7,767 nt of DNA from Paramuribaculum sp. (GTDB taxonomy: Bacteria; Bacteroidota; Bacteroidia; Bacteroidales; Muribaculaceae), in contig JAIDKJ010000302.1 in NCBI GenBank assembly GCA_029051835.1, forward strand, positions 1 to 7,767. Reading direction: 5' to 3'. Of this stretch, positions 1-7,045 are shown piece after piece (the first letter of the stretch is position 1; each line of letters opens with the position of its first letter). The notes below the pieces were generated by a model. It searched no databases. It had not been told where the DNA came from and saw nothing but the letters and a program-made list of their open reading frames with translations. Made by a program: the position numbers and the translations under genes.

Positions 1-1225
1 GCTCGCCACGGTCGAGGCGCTCCTTGATCTTGGCGTGGGCTATGTCGCGGCCTACGATAATGGTGCCGTTGAGCGACAGGCGCGTAGCCACCGGATATTT
101 CGAGAGTTCCTTACGTATCTCGGACATCGGACGGTTGAGGTCGATCTTCACTACCTGTCCTTCGCCCTCGCGGCGCATCTCTTCGGGGATCAGCTCGCCG
201 GGATTGGAATCGAGCTTTTCGATCCAGAGTCCCTTGCTGTTGATCTTCGCCTTGACGTTGCGGTCGGCCGAGCAGCTCACTCCGAGGCCCACGGGGCACG
301 AAGCGCCGTGGCGCGGCAGACGGATGACACGTATGTCGTGGGCGAAATACTTGCCGCCGAACTGTGCGCCGAGTCCGATGCGCTGAGCTTCCTCGAGGAG
401 CTGTTTTTCGAGCTCGACGTCGCGGAACGCATGGCCGAGTTCGTTGCCCTCGGTAGGAAGATTGTCGTAATATTTCACCGATGCCTTCTTGACTGTAGCG
501 AGGTTCATCTCGGCCGATGTGCCGCCTATGACAAACGCGATGTGATACGGAGGGCATGCGGCTGTGCCGAGGCTCTTCATCTTCTCCACGAGGAACGGGA
601 CGAGCTTTTCGGGTGTCAGCAGCGCCTTTGTTTCCTGATAGAGATAAGTTTTGTTGGCCGATCCACCTCCCTTAGCCACGAAAAGGAACTTGTATTCGTT
701 GCCGTCGACCGCATGGAGATCGATCTGTGCGGGGAGGTTGCATCCGGTGTTGACCTCATCGAACATTGTCAGCGGTGCGTTCTGCGAGTAGCGCAGATTG
801 TCCTCGGTATAGGTGAGGTAGACACCTTTGGAAAGACGTTCCTCGTCGCCGCCGCCGGTATATACGTTCTGTCCCTTGTTGCCGTGGATTATAGCCGTAC
901 CTGTATCCTGACAGAACGGAAGCTGCCCCTTGGCTGCGACTTCGGCGTTGCGCAGCATGGTGAGAGCCACAAACTTGTCGTTTTCGCTGGCTTCGGGATC
1001 GTGGAGTATCTTCGCCACCATCTCGTTGTGCTCTCTGCGAAGCATGAAAGCATTGTCGTGTGTGGCCTGACGTGCGAGCACGGTGAGCGCCTCCGGATCC
1101 ACGACGAGCATCTCGTGACCGTTCCAATTCTCGGTCTTCACATAGTCGGATGTCAGAAGATAATACTCCGTAGTGTCAGCCGACATCGGAAACATCTCCT
1201 GATATCGGAATGGTTTGGTTGCCAT
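1..1225 (-). CDS. Class I [4Fe-4S] fumarate hydratase, C-terminus cut by window edge
   Basis: The enzyme interconverts fumarate and L-malate in the cytoplasm. In anaerobic Bacteroidales it works mainly in the reductive direction feeding succinate formation. 408 codons are visible without a stop. The family (E. coli FumA/FumB) is about 548 residues, so roughly 140 C-terminal residues lie off the left edge. The three cluster cysteines are present at C105 ([11 protein letters not shown]), C224 ([15 protein letters not shown]) and C318 (VSCSADR), the same numbering as in E. coli FumA. Residues 1 to about 355 form the Fe-S alpha domain, and the stretch from about 360 (IDLNRPM) begins the beta domain. 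The start ATG at 1225 is chosen because it restores this numbering and lies about 40 bases behind a good promoter. No Shine-Dalgarno sequence is seen. The gene is divergent from the lipoprotein gene. The family is certain; the symbol (fumA or fumB) is not distinguishable, and such oxygen-labile enzymes are typical of anaerobes. Confidence 0.96.
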   Translation of the reverse strand, partial: MATKPFRYQEMFPMSADTTEYYLLTSDYVKTENWNGHEMLVVDPEALTVLARQATHDNAFMLRREHNEMVAKILHDPEASENDKFVALTMLRNAEVAAKGQLPFCQDTGTAIIHGNKGQNVYTGGGDEERLSKGVYLTYTEDNLRYSQNAPLTMFDEVNTGCNLPAQIDLHAVDGNEYKFLFVAKGGGSANKTYLYQETKALLTPEKLVPFLVEKMKSLGTAACPPYHIAFVIGGTSAEMNLATVKKASVKYYDNLPTEGNELGHAFRDVELEKQLLEEAQRIGLGAQFGGKYFAHDIRVIRLPRHGASCPVGLGVSCSADRNVKAKINSKGLWIEKLDSNPGELIPEEMRREGEGQVVKIDLNRPMSEIRKELSKYPVATRLSLNGTIIVGRDIAHAKIKERLDRGE

Positions 1226-1271
1226 AGTCAGATATGTATTTATGTTTTATATGTTTATTGTATCTGAATGG

Positions 1272-1304
1272 CAAAGTTAACAAATTTGATTTCATAAAGC
1301 AAAA
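1272..1304 (-). promoter_or_regulatory. Bacteroidetes-type promoter of the fumarase gene
   Basis: Read on the minus strand, TTTTG (1304-1300) is followed after 20 bases by TAACTTTG (1279-1272). This matches the Bacteroidetes -33 TTTG and -7 TAnnTTTG elements at close to their usual spacing of about 19-20 bases. Transcription would start near 1265, giving a leader of about 40 bases that is A/T-rich and lacks a Shine-Dalgarno sequence. The match is seen directly; activity is inferred. Confidence 0.75.
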
Positions 1305-1360
1305 CTTTAATGCACCTATTCGCGTTAATATCTTAAAAATACCAACATATCTCAACAATC

Positions 1361-1978
1361 ATGATCAAAACCGCATTATTCGCTTCAATCGCACTTGTGT
1401 CGCTGACGTTTGTTTCGTGTGATGAAACAGCCCGTCTGGCCAAGGAGATTCAGGGCAGCTGGTGTGGCACGCCCGAACGCCTCTCTAATGAGATGTCGGG
1501 CACGGCCAACATTGTGGAAACATTCAATTTTGTGCGCGACGACAAAAAGAACGGCGGTCCGCTGATAATCTCGGCGATGGTAGATGCCACCGGCCCGCTG
1601 CAGCCGTCTGACCAGATCGTACAACCCTACGCGCTTACGGCGGCGGCCGAAGTGTCGGCTCAGGGAGTGTGGACCGCTATCGACGACGATGAAGTGAGTG
1701 TGGCGATAGACCCGCAGTCGATCGAGATCGAAATAGATCCGGCCGCCATAGCGTTTGACACCAATCTGCTGACAGAGCAGGAAATGCCGGCTCTCGACTC
1801 AATACGTCCGCTCGCCGCTACAGCGCTCAAGGCACGCCTGAAGAGAGAGATAACCACGCGGTTTCTCGAGCTCAAGCACCTTGACGATGTGAAGGTAAAG
1901 AAAAACCTGCTGCGATATGAGGTCGGGAAGAAAGACATCACCATGTCGCGGCTCGGAGATATAGAGCCGACGAAGTAA
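1361..1978 (+). CDS. Putative lipoprotein of unknown function
   Basis: This is a 205-residue protein that I do not recognise as a named family. Residues 1-19 form a short lipoprotein-type signal (K3, hydrophobic 5-18), ending in FVSC with the lipidated cysteine at C20. The -3 residue is F rather than the usual L, so the lipobox is relaxed, as is common in Bacteroidetes. The acidic pair D21-E22 right after the cysteine would be compatible with outer-membrane or surface export. The mature part begins with IxGSW (30-34), a pattern seen at the start of lipocalin-like beta barrels, but this is too short to assign a fold. Residues 108-132 are strongly acidic with alternating I/E/D (beta-like), and 150-182 look helical and basic. 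The start ATG at 1361 is the only one giving a complete signal. Its 3' end is 8 bases from the converging transferase gene. No clear promoter element is seen upstream. It is a real gene, with function unknown. Confidence 0.82.
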   Translation: MIKTALFASIALVSLTFVSCDETARLAKEIQGSWCGTPERLSNEMSGTANIVETFNFVRDDKKNGGPLIISAMVDATGPLQPSDQIVQPYALTAAAEVSAQGVWTAIDDDEVSVAIDPQSIEIEIDPAAIAFDTNLLTEQEMPALDSIRPLAATALKARLKREITTRFLELKHLDDVKVKKNLLRYEVGKKDITMSRLGDIEPTK

Positions 1979-1986
1979 TCACGCGC

Positions 1987-3678
1987 TTACCATGCAAGGA
2001 TAGCGTCGAGATCCACGGCGCGGTTGTGATCGTCAAGATAACGCCGCGCCGGTTTCTTATACCCCTCCGACACGACCGACAGCGACGGATCGAACAGCGG
2101 CGAGCAGATGCCGGCAAGCTGCAGCGACGTGTGGTAGACCGACCGCGACGTGCTGACCGGCGCCTGCCGGTTGGCTCCGGCTGCAGTCAGATAGCCGGGA
2201 TGACGCGCCGACATAGCGTCGGAGATCCACACAATCATCGGGACATCGATCTGCCAGCGGCTCGGCACGGGAGAGGCATGGAGAAACAGATGACGGTCAT
2301 CGTCGAAAATATCCTCGCCGTGATCGGAGGCATAGACCATAGCGCACTCGGCGCCCGACTCGCTCAGACACGACGCCACGGAGTCGAGCATAGCCGCCGT
2401 GTAAAGTATGGTATTGTCGTAGGCATTGTCAAGGCTCGCCTTGGCCGACAGAGAGGCATCGGTGTATCGATCGGGGAGAAAACGGGCGAATTGCTCAGGA
2501 TAACGGTCGTTGTAGCTGAAATGGGAGCCATAGGTGTGGAGCACAACGAGCTGCCGGGAATCACGGCGCGCCAGTTCGTCCCTGAGCAGCGGCAACAGCT
2601 CCATATCGAACGACTCCGTAGAAGCCCCCGGCTGTTCCTTGACAAACAGAGTGGTGTCGGCCTCGAACGCGAAACTGTCGATAAACGAACGGTTGTAGCG
2701 CTGATTGGAAAAGAACGCCGTGCGGAATCCAGCCTCACGAAATGCGGTGACAATGCTTTTGACCGAATATATTGAATCGCCAAAAGTATCGGCTGTGAGA
2801 TGCGACAGCAGCATAGGCACACTCTTGTGGGTGGTGTTGGACTCGGAATATGCACACGGGAAGCTCACAAAACCACCCTCAGACAGCGACGGGGAGGTCG
2901 GACGGTCATATCCGTTGACCTGCCACCGGTCGCCACGTGCCGTTTCACCTACGACGATCACCACGACGCGCCTTGCGGAGTCGGCAGGCCAGAGATCGGA
3001 CGCATGGGCCGAAAACGACGCCGAAGTCGACTCATAGGCGGCAAGCCGTTCCGTGCGGTCGACTGCAAGCACGATATTATAAAGCACATTGAGCGGATAT
3101 ATGTCAATCAGAGGTCGCACCGGACTGTGGCCGGGCAACGATACCGCAATCGACAGCATCGCCACCAGCAGCGCCGACAGAGCAGCACGACGGGCGACAG
3201 AGATCATACGGCGGCCTGCACTCCAATGACGCACACATCCGACGACCGCGAATACGAGCGGAGGCAGATACATCAGGCATACGGTCAATATGGCCGACAG
3301 CAGATTGCCAAGAAGCTCACCGACTTCGGTGGGATTTGTCGTGACCACGTTGAGGAACATATCGACCGCGATAATCGAGCGGCCGTAAAGAAACAGGAGC
3401 ACTATCTGGAACGCTCCCAGCACCATAAAGGGGAACGTGGTGAGCACCGTGACGCCTATACGGCGCGAACATGACAGCCACAGACCGAACACGCCTATCG
3501 GGAAAAGAGCGTTGGCCATGCGTGCCGGCCACGACATATGTTCGGTGACGGACAATGCCACCGCCGGAACGGCGAGCATGACCAGGGTCCATACGAGCAG
3601 AAGACCGGCGAAGGTCCGCGATGAAAAGAGAGAGCGAGAACGGGTTTTCAGACGGCAGATTATATCAGAATGCTTCAT
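1987..3678 (-). CDS. Phosphoethanolamine transferase-like membrane enzyme (EptA/CptA-type, sulfatase fold)
   Basis: This 563-residue protein has the architecture of EptA, CptA and MCR-1: about five N-terminal transmembrane helices (roughly 23-44, 55-70, 75-98, 122-146, 164-182), a linker, then a periplasmic alkaline-phosphatase/sulfatase-fold domain from about 236. Family members transfer phosphoethanolamine from phosphatidylethanolamine to lipid A, core sugars or glycans; the acceptor here is unknown. Visible catalytic signatures are VVGETARGD (metal E245), NTTHKSVP (nucleophile most likely T283), GSHF (H386), SDHGED (metal D452, H453) and LHASP (H467), followed by VPMIVWISD as in EptA. The Cys-flanked motif of EptA around the nucleophile is absent, and only scattered cysteines (275, 437, 445, 525) occur in the catalytic domain, so the EptA/MCR-1 disulfide set is not conserved. 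Length is normal (EptA about 547). The start overlaps the end of the upstream Omp85-like gene by 14 bases, implying one mRNA and probable translational coupling. Confidence 0.9.
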   Translation of the reverse strand: MKHSDIICRLKTRSRSLFSSRTFAGLLLVWTLVMLAVPAVALSVTEHMSWPARMANALFPIGVFGLWLSCSRRIGVTVLTTFPFMVLGAFQIVLLFLYGRSIIAVDMFLNVVTTNPTEVGELLGNLLSAILTVCLMYLPPLVFAVVGCVRHWSAGRRMISVARRAALSALLVAMLSIAVSLPGHSPVRPLIDIYPLNVLYNIVLAVDRTERLAAYESTSASFSAHASDLWPADSARRVVVIVVGETARGDRWQVNGYDRPTSPSLSEGGFVSFPCAYSESNTTHKSVPMLLSHLTADTFGDSIYSVKSIVTAFREAGFRTAFFSNQRYNRSFIDSFAFEADTTLFVKEQPGASTESFDMELLPLLRDELARRDSRQLVVLHTYGSHFSYNDRYPEQFARFLPDRYTDASLSAKASLDNAYDNTILYTAAMLDSVASCLSESGAECAMVYASDHGEDIFDDDRHLFLHASPVPSRWQIDVPMIVWISDAMSARHPGYLTAAGANRQAPVSTSRSVYHTSLQLAGICSPLFDPSLSVVSEGYKKPARRYLDDHNRAVDLDAILAW

Positions 3679-4828
3679 TTATATTAAAAGAGAAAGATGA
3701 CGACCCGCGGCCGATGCCATAGTCGAGCCTCACATTGCAACGTTTTTTGAACTCCCACCGATAGCCCAGTCCGACACATGGCAACACACGGCTCCATCTA
3801 ACACTCTCGATGGCCGGGGTGACGACTCCCGCGCCCGCCCAGAAGGTCACACCGCTCCGGCGCCACACGTGCTGACGCAACTCGGCCACCACATTGAGGA
3901 CACATTTGTCGCGATAGCGACCCTCGTAATAGCTCCGCATGCCGCCCCCCTCGTCGAGGTTGGACATCATACTCCAGCAGACATTGCCATAAGCAAACCG
4001 TCCGGCAACCTGAGCCGCAAGCACGCCGCCACGCCACAGAGGGGTGTAGCGCGCAAGCCGCAGTGAGGTAAAACTGAACGCATAACTGTTGCTGAGAAAC
4101 CTCGGGCAGAACTTCTGATCGAGCACGAAAAGCCAGCCCGTAGCAGGCCCGGTGTGGGAATCGCGCGAATCATATTGCAGACGAAATCCCGCGCCGACCG
4201 TGTTGGTGACCATATCCTGACCCTGCCACAGCTCCGGACGCTGAGCCTTGCGGGCATCGTAATGATGGAACTCAAGCGCCGGACCTGCAAACATATTGGC
4301 GCCAAGTCGCCACATAAATGTAGCGGAAGCCCTGTAGGACAATAACCTATAGGACGACTTGCCGGCATCGTGGCGCTGACTGTCGAAATTCAGCCCCCAG
4401 AATTCGGTGGGGAAAGAGTAGAAATATATATTGTAATCGATACGGCGGCGGTCGGAAGGAAATATATGCGTGCCACGCAATCCGAGCAGAGCGAATCCGG
4501 CAGTAGAGATATCGGAATAGAGCGACACATTGGAGGGGATGGCCGACGTATCCGACCGATCGGCAAGATAGTTGCCGGCAGCCACAAGTCCGATGCCGAG
4601 CTTGGTGTCCGAGGCATAATGCGGGCCGCCGATAAAGCTGACATCGAGTCCCTTGCTATAGTCGGGCTTGTTGGACTCGGCGAAATAATCGAGCAGCCGG
4701 TCAATGACATTGCGTCGGGGCGGCAAAGTATCGGCCGGATGCTCATCGCCGTGGTCGACCGCTCCGCCGACAAGCGGAACGATGATCATTGCCACCACAA
4801 GAAGTATTTTTTGAAACTGACCAGTCAT
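3665..4828 (-). CDS. POTRA-less Omp85/BamA-family outer-membrane beta-barrel protein
   Basis: This is a 387-residue exported protein. Residues 1-23 form a signal peptide (K7, hydrophobic 8-20, ending VGGA). About 35 residues of linker and helix follow, and from about residue 60 the protein alternates as amphipathic beta strands to a terminal phenylalanine (FNINEAF), the usual end of an outer-membrane barrel. Omp85 signatures are YDSRDSHTGPATGW (219-232) and GGMRSYYEGRYRD (295-307), the latter corresponding to the lid-loop VRGY/F motif with MRSY in its place. At 387 residues there is room for a 16-strand barrel but none for POTRA domains, unlike BamA or TamA. This matches the Bacteroidetes 'BamA/TamA family' surface-antigen proteins of unknown cargo. 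It is the first gene of a two-gene operon with the phosphoethanolamine transferase. The start at 4828 is the only one giving a full signal peptide, although it lies only 7 bases after the promoter's -7 element. It could act in protein or lipid insertion; no role is proven. Confidence 0.87.
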   Translation of the reverse strand: MTGQFQKILLVVAMIIVPLVGGAVDHGDEHPADTLPPRRNVIDRLLDYFAESNKPDYSKGLDVSFIGGPHYASDTKLGIGLVAAGNYLADRSDTSAIPSNVSLYSDISTAGFALLGLRGTHIFPSDRRRIDYNIYFYSFPTEFWGLNFDSQRHDAGKSSYRLLSYRASATFMWRLGANMFAGPALEFHHYDARKAQRPELWQGQDMVTNTVGAGFRLQYDSRDSHTGPATGWLFVLDQKFCPRFLSNSYAFSFTSLRLARYTPLWRGGVLAAQVAGRFAYGNVCWSMMSNLDEGGGMRSYYEGRYRDKCVLNVVAELRQHVWRRSGVTFWAGAGVVTPAIESVRWSRVLPCVGLGYRWEFKKRCNVRLDYGIGRGSSSFSFNINEAF

Positions 4829-4835
4829 TGCGGCG

Positions 4836-4843
4836 CAAAGGTA
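4836..4843 (-). promoter_or_regulatory. Probable -7 element of the Omp85/PEtN operon
   Basis: TACCTTTG on the minus strand is an exact TAnnTTTG match, followed by C as often seen in Bacteroidetes promoters. No convincing -33 TTTG is found 19-21 bases upstream. The element ends 7 bases before the ATG at 4828, so the expected transcription start falls on or next to the start codon and the mRNA would be leaderless or nearly so. Confidence 0.55.
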
Positions 4844-5006
4844 AGTAAAAATGCTCTAATCAGAGTGTGGAATGCCACTTAATATTTTCGTCTATACGGT
4901 CAGCATGTTGTCCGCAAACGCCACAAAACGCCGTCGGAGCAGAACTGTAGCGCCCCGGCAGCGTTTAAGAAATAAGCAAACAATCAACGTATCGACTATT
5001 TGATCA

Positions 5007-5939
5007 ATGAGAAAACTTCTGAGCATATTAACGGTCGTGGTGTCCGCCATCTATCCGGCGGCCCGCGCCACATCATTGCCGACACTATCGGAAATGGAAT
5101 TGCCGGCTCCGGGGATCTCACTGCCTCAACCGCCGGAGGTGCCGAAGACGCTGACACTTCATAACACATCAGCAGAATCTACACCGTCTACACCGGCCGA
5201 CAAGCCTGCCGGAAGCATCATAGCCGAAGGATGCTGGTCGAAAAAGCCGAGTCTTTATGATTATCCCTATTCGCCGACAAAATCAATGCGCGACTGGAAC
5301 CGTCTGTGGGCAAACACGGCCGTGCTGATGGGCGGCGGCCTCACCGCCCTCGGCATACTCGAACTGCTTCCTCAGGAATCGACAGCATGGAACAGCCATG
5401 AAAACGGCAAGACTCCCCTGTTCAAACGCTGGCTGCGACACGTGAAAGAGGGGCCGGTATGGGACGGCGACAAATTCATATTCAACTTCATACTCCACCC
5501 CTACGCCGGAGCCGCCTACTATATGAGCGCCCGCAGCTGCGGATTCAACTACTGGGGGTCGTTTATATATTGCTTCTGCATCTCCACCTTCTTCTGGGAA
5601 TACGGCTTCGAAGCTTTCAACGAGATCCCCTCGGCGCAGGACATCGTAGTGACATCGGTAGTAGGGTCGATCATGGGAGAGGCGTTCTATCACGCCAAGC
5701 GTCAGATAATGGCCAACGGCTACCGCATATTCGGCTCGCGCGCTCTGGGATATGTGGCCGCATTTTTCTGCGACCCGGTCAATGAAGTGATGGGCTACTT
5801 CAGAGGCGACCAGCGCAGAGCCATACGTCATTTCGACGGCACAAGCCGATCCCAGGCGAGCGCATCGGGAGGATTCGTATTCAATCCGGCTTCGCGCACG
5901 GGAATGCGCTACGGGCTGACACTCACATGCTCTTTTTGA
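5007..5939 (+). CDS. DUF3943 domain envelope protein
   Basis: This is a 310-residue exported protein of a family with no assigned function. Residues 1-21 are a signal peptide (RK at 2-3, hydrophobic 4-16, ending ARA before T22). Residues 23-70 are a Pro/Thr/Ser-rich, probably disordered linker. A hydrophobic stretch at 103-120 precedes the DUF3943 core. The core begins at about 152 with WDGDKFIFN and HPYAGAAYY (164-172), continues with aromatic segments, and then has WEYGFEAFNEIPSAQD (197-212) and VVGSIMGEAFY (218-228). These conserved blocks are my basis for the family call. The C-terminal 20 residues alternate and end in phenylalanine (LTLTCSF), suggesting an outer-membrane location. The start ATG at 5007 gives a complete signal peptide. 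Its upstream region has only an imperfect promoter (TATTTG at 4997-5002, too close to the ATG to be convincing). The gene is divergent from the Omp85/PEtN operon across 178 bases, and a 17-bp tandem repeat begins inside its stop codon. Confidence 0.88.
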   Translation: MRKLLSILTVVVSAIYPAARATSLPTLSEMELPAPGISLPQPPEVPKTLTLHNTSAESTPSTPADKPAGSIIAEGCWSKKPSLYDYPYSPTKSMRDWNRLWANTAVLMGGGLTALGILELLPQESTAWNSHENGKTPLFKRWLRHVKEGPVWDGDKFIFNFILHPYAGAAYYMSARSCGFNYWGSFIYCFCISTFFWEYGFEAFNEIPSAQDIVVTSVVGSIMGEAFYHAKRQIMANGYRIFGSRALGYVAAFFCDPVNEVMGYFRGDQRRAIRHFDGTSRSQASASGGFVFNPASRTGMRYGLTLTCSF

Positions 5940-5978
5940 CAAATACCACTTTTTGACAAACATCACTGACAAACGTCA
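5932..5978 (+). repeat. 17-bp tandem repeat, two full copies plus one shortened copy
   Basis: Copy 1 (5932-5948) and copy 2 (5949-5965) share CTTTTTGACAAA exactly and then differ at two positions (TACCA against CATCA). Copy 3 (5966-5978) reads CTGACAAACGTCA, which is copy 2 lacking four T residues and with one base change. TGACAAA therefore recurs at 5937, 5954 and 5967. The array starts within the last codons of the DUF3943 gene, supplies its TGA stop, and ends 23 bases before the -7 element of the next gene. It could be a slipped-strand duplication or a protein-binding site; nothing in the sequence decides between them. Confidence 0.8.
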
Positions 5979-6001
5979 CAACATATACTTCAAAAATGCA
6001 T

Positions 6002-6009
6002 TAACTTTG
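6002..6009 (+). promoter_or_regulatory. Probable -7 element of the PCMD-protein gene
   Basis: TAACTTTG is an exact TAnnTTTG match followed by C, 20 bases before the ATG at 6030. It lies inside a short inverted repeat, ATGCA (5996-6000) and TGCAT (6008-6012). No -33 TTTG is found at normal spacing. The implied leader is about 13-15 bases and has no Shine-Dalgarno sequence. Confidence 0.6.
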
Positions 6010-6029
6010 CATACTCTTCACTACAAGAT

Positions 6030-6995
6030 ATGAACATAACACGGAAAGCAAGCCTTGCGGCACTACTAATGTCGACGCTAATCTCAACAGCCCAGACGAA
6101 GACCGAACCGATCCCTTACGGCGACTTCGAGCACTGGGTGCGCCGCACCTTGCGCGAATCGGTGGTGATAGGCGGCCACGAAAAGGTGCTCTACGAGGTA
6201 GGACCCGAGAAGAACATAGCCGGCAAAGACAACGCCGCCTATCGCAATCTTGGCGGTTCACCGTGGGCCACGAGCAACGTCTACGCCAAAGTTTCGGGCG
6301 TGACCAAAGGATCCAACGCCGTCTATCCGGCCAACCGCACAGCCACCAACCGTTGTGCGAAGCTATGCACGCAGATGGAGCGCGTCAAAGTGCTCGGACT
6401 GATCAATATGGACGTGATGGTGGCCGGATCGATGTTTCTGGGAGAGATGATCGAACCGATCACAAGCACGAGCAACCCTTACGCCAAGATGGAGATGGGC
6501 ATACCCTACACCAAACGCCCCAAGGCTCTGGTGATGGACTATTCGGTAGACATGCCTCAGACCGACACCCGTGTAAAGTCGACCGGCTTCGGCGGAAAGA
6601 AAGTGCTGCCCGGACGCGACGAAGCGGTGGTGTTCGTGATGCTTCAGCGCCGGTGGGAGGATTCCCAAGGGGGCATACATGCCAAGCGCGTGGCCACCGG
6701 CGGCGAGAAATTCAACCGTGGCACGGCATGGCAGTCGGGGCACAGAGTGCCGCTCGTATATGGCGACGTATCGAAAAATCCGTCATTGTCGTGGATCCCG
6801 CTGCGCAACGGCGACAACGCCTATTACGCCCATAATTCAAAAGGAAAGCTCGTCAGGATCCAAGAGGAGGGATGGGACTCTCCCGATGCCACACCGACCC
6901 ACATAATCGTGATGTTTTCGGCAGGCAACGGCGAGCCATACGTAGGCACCGAAGGACTGACGCTATATGTGGACAACGTAGGCTTTGCCTTCTGA
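6030..6995 (+). CDS. PCMD-family (putative carbohydrate metabolism domain) secreted protein
   Basis: This is a 321-residue exported protein. Residues 1-21 are a signal peptide (R5, K6, hydrophobic 9-18, cleavage likely after A21), with no lipobox cysteine. The mature part shows the pattern of the Bacteroidetes PCMD family, thought from structures to be a beta-sandwich and proposed, without proof, to act on or bind carbohydrate. Matching blocks are GDFEHW at the mature N-terminus (31-36), SPWATSN (77-83), an AG-x-MFLGE strand (132-139), MGIPYTKRPKAL (156-167), DEAVVFVMLQRR (197-208), and a C-terminal block with HIIVMFSAGNGEPYVG (291-306) followed by LTLYVDNVGF (310-319). No obvious catalytic residues can be named. 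Family members are often lipoproteins in polysaccharide-use loci; here no SusC/SusD or glycoside hydrolase lies nearby, so the carbohydrate link is weak. It has its own promoter and is followed after 50 bases by the flavin reductase gene, possibly on the same mRNA. Confidence 0.82.
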   Translation: MNITRKASLAALLMSTLISTAQTKTEPIPYGDFEHWVRRTLRESVVIGGHEKVLYEVGPEKNIAGKDNAAYRNLGGSPWATSNVYAKVSGVTKGSNAVYPANRTATNRCAKLCTQMERVKVLGLINMDVMVAGSMFLGEMIEPITSTSNPYAKMEMGIPYTKRPKALVMDYSVDMPQTDTRVKSTGFGGKKVLPGRDEAVVFVMLQRRWEDSQGGIHAKRVATGGEKFNRGTAWQSGHRVPLVYGDVSKNPSLSWIPLRNGDNAYYAHNSKGKLVRIQEEGWDSPDATPTHIIVMFSAGNGEPYVGTEGLTLYVDNVGFAF

Positions 6996-7045
6996 GCCGA
7001 ACCCGACAATACGATACATCAACACGAACAACTCACTACACATAT

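Noticed and set aside
1229..1266. Inverted repeat CAGATA (1229-1234) and TATCTG (1261-1266) in the fumarase leader, considered as a riboswitch or attenuator
   Set aside because: Only six base pairs around a 26-base A/T-rich loop, with no T run or conserved riboswitch core; expected by chance in such sequence.
35..1267. A 410-codon open frame on the plus strand opposite the fumarase gene
   Set aside because: It lies fully antisense to a fumarase reading frame with all three cluster cysteines in place. The translation has no recognisable domain, and the frame stays open because of the GC-rich codon bias of the true gene.
2026..3474. Two long plus-strand frames (2026-2775 and 2800-3474) opposite the PEtN transferase
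   Set aside because: Their products are Arg/His-rich with no domain pattern, and the minus strand carries a complete membrane enzyme with conserved active-site residues.
4991..5006. TATTTG (4997-5002) as a -7 promoter element for the DUF3943 gene
   Set aside because: The two-base gap between TA and TTTG required by the consensus is missing and no -33 element is found upstream, so I did not list it as a promoter.
6872..7045. A 58-residue N-terminal extension of the flavin reductase using an upstream in-frame ATG at 6872
   Set aside because: The extension overlaps the PCMD coding region in another frame, is Arg-rich and without family similarity, and the flavin reductase homology begins at the ATG at 7046.
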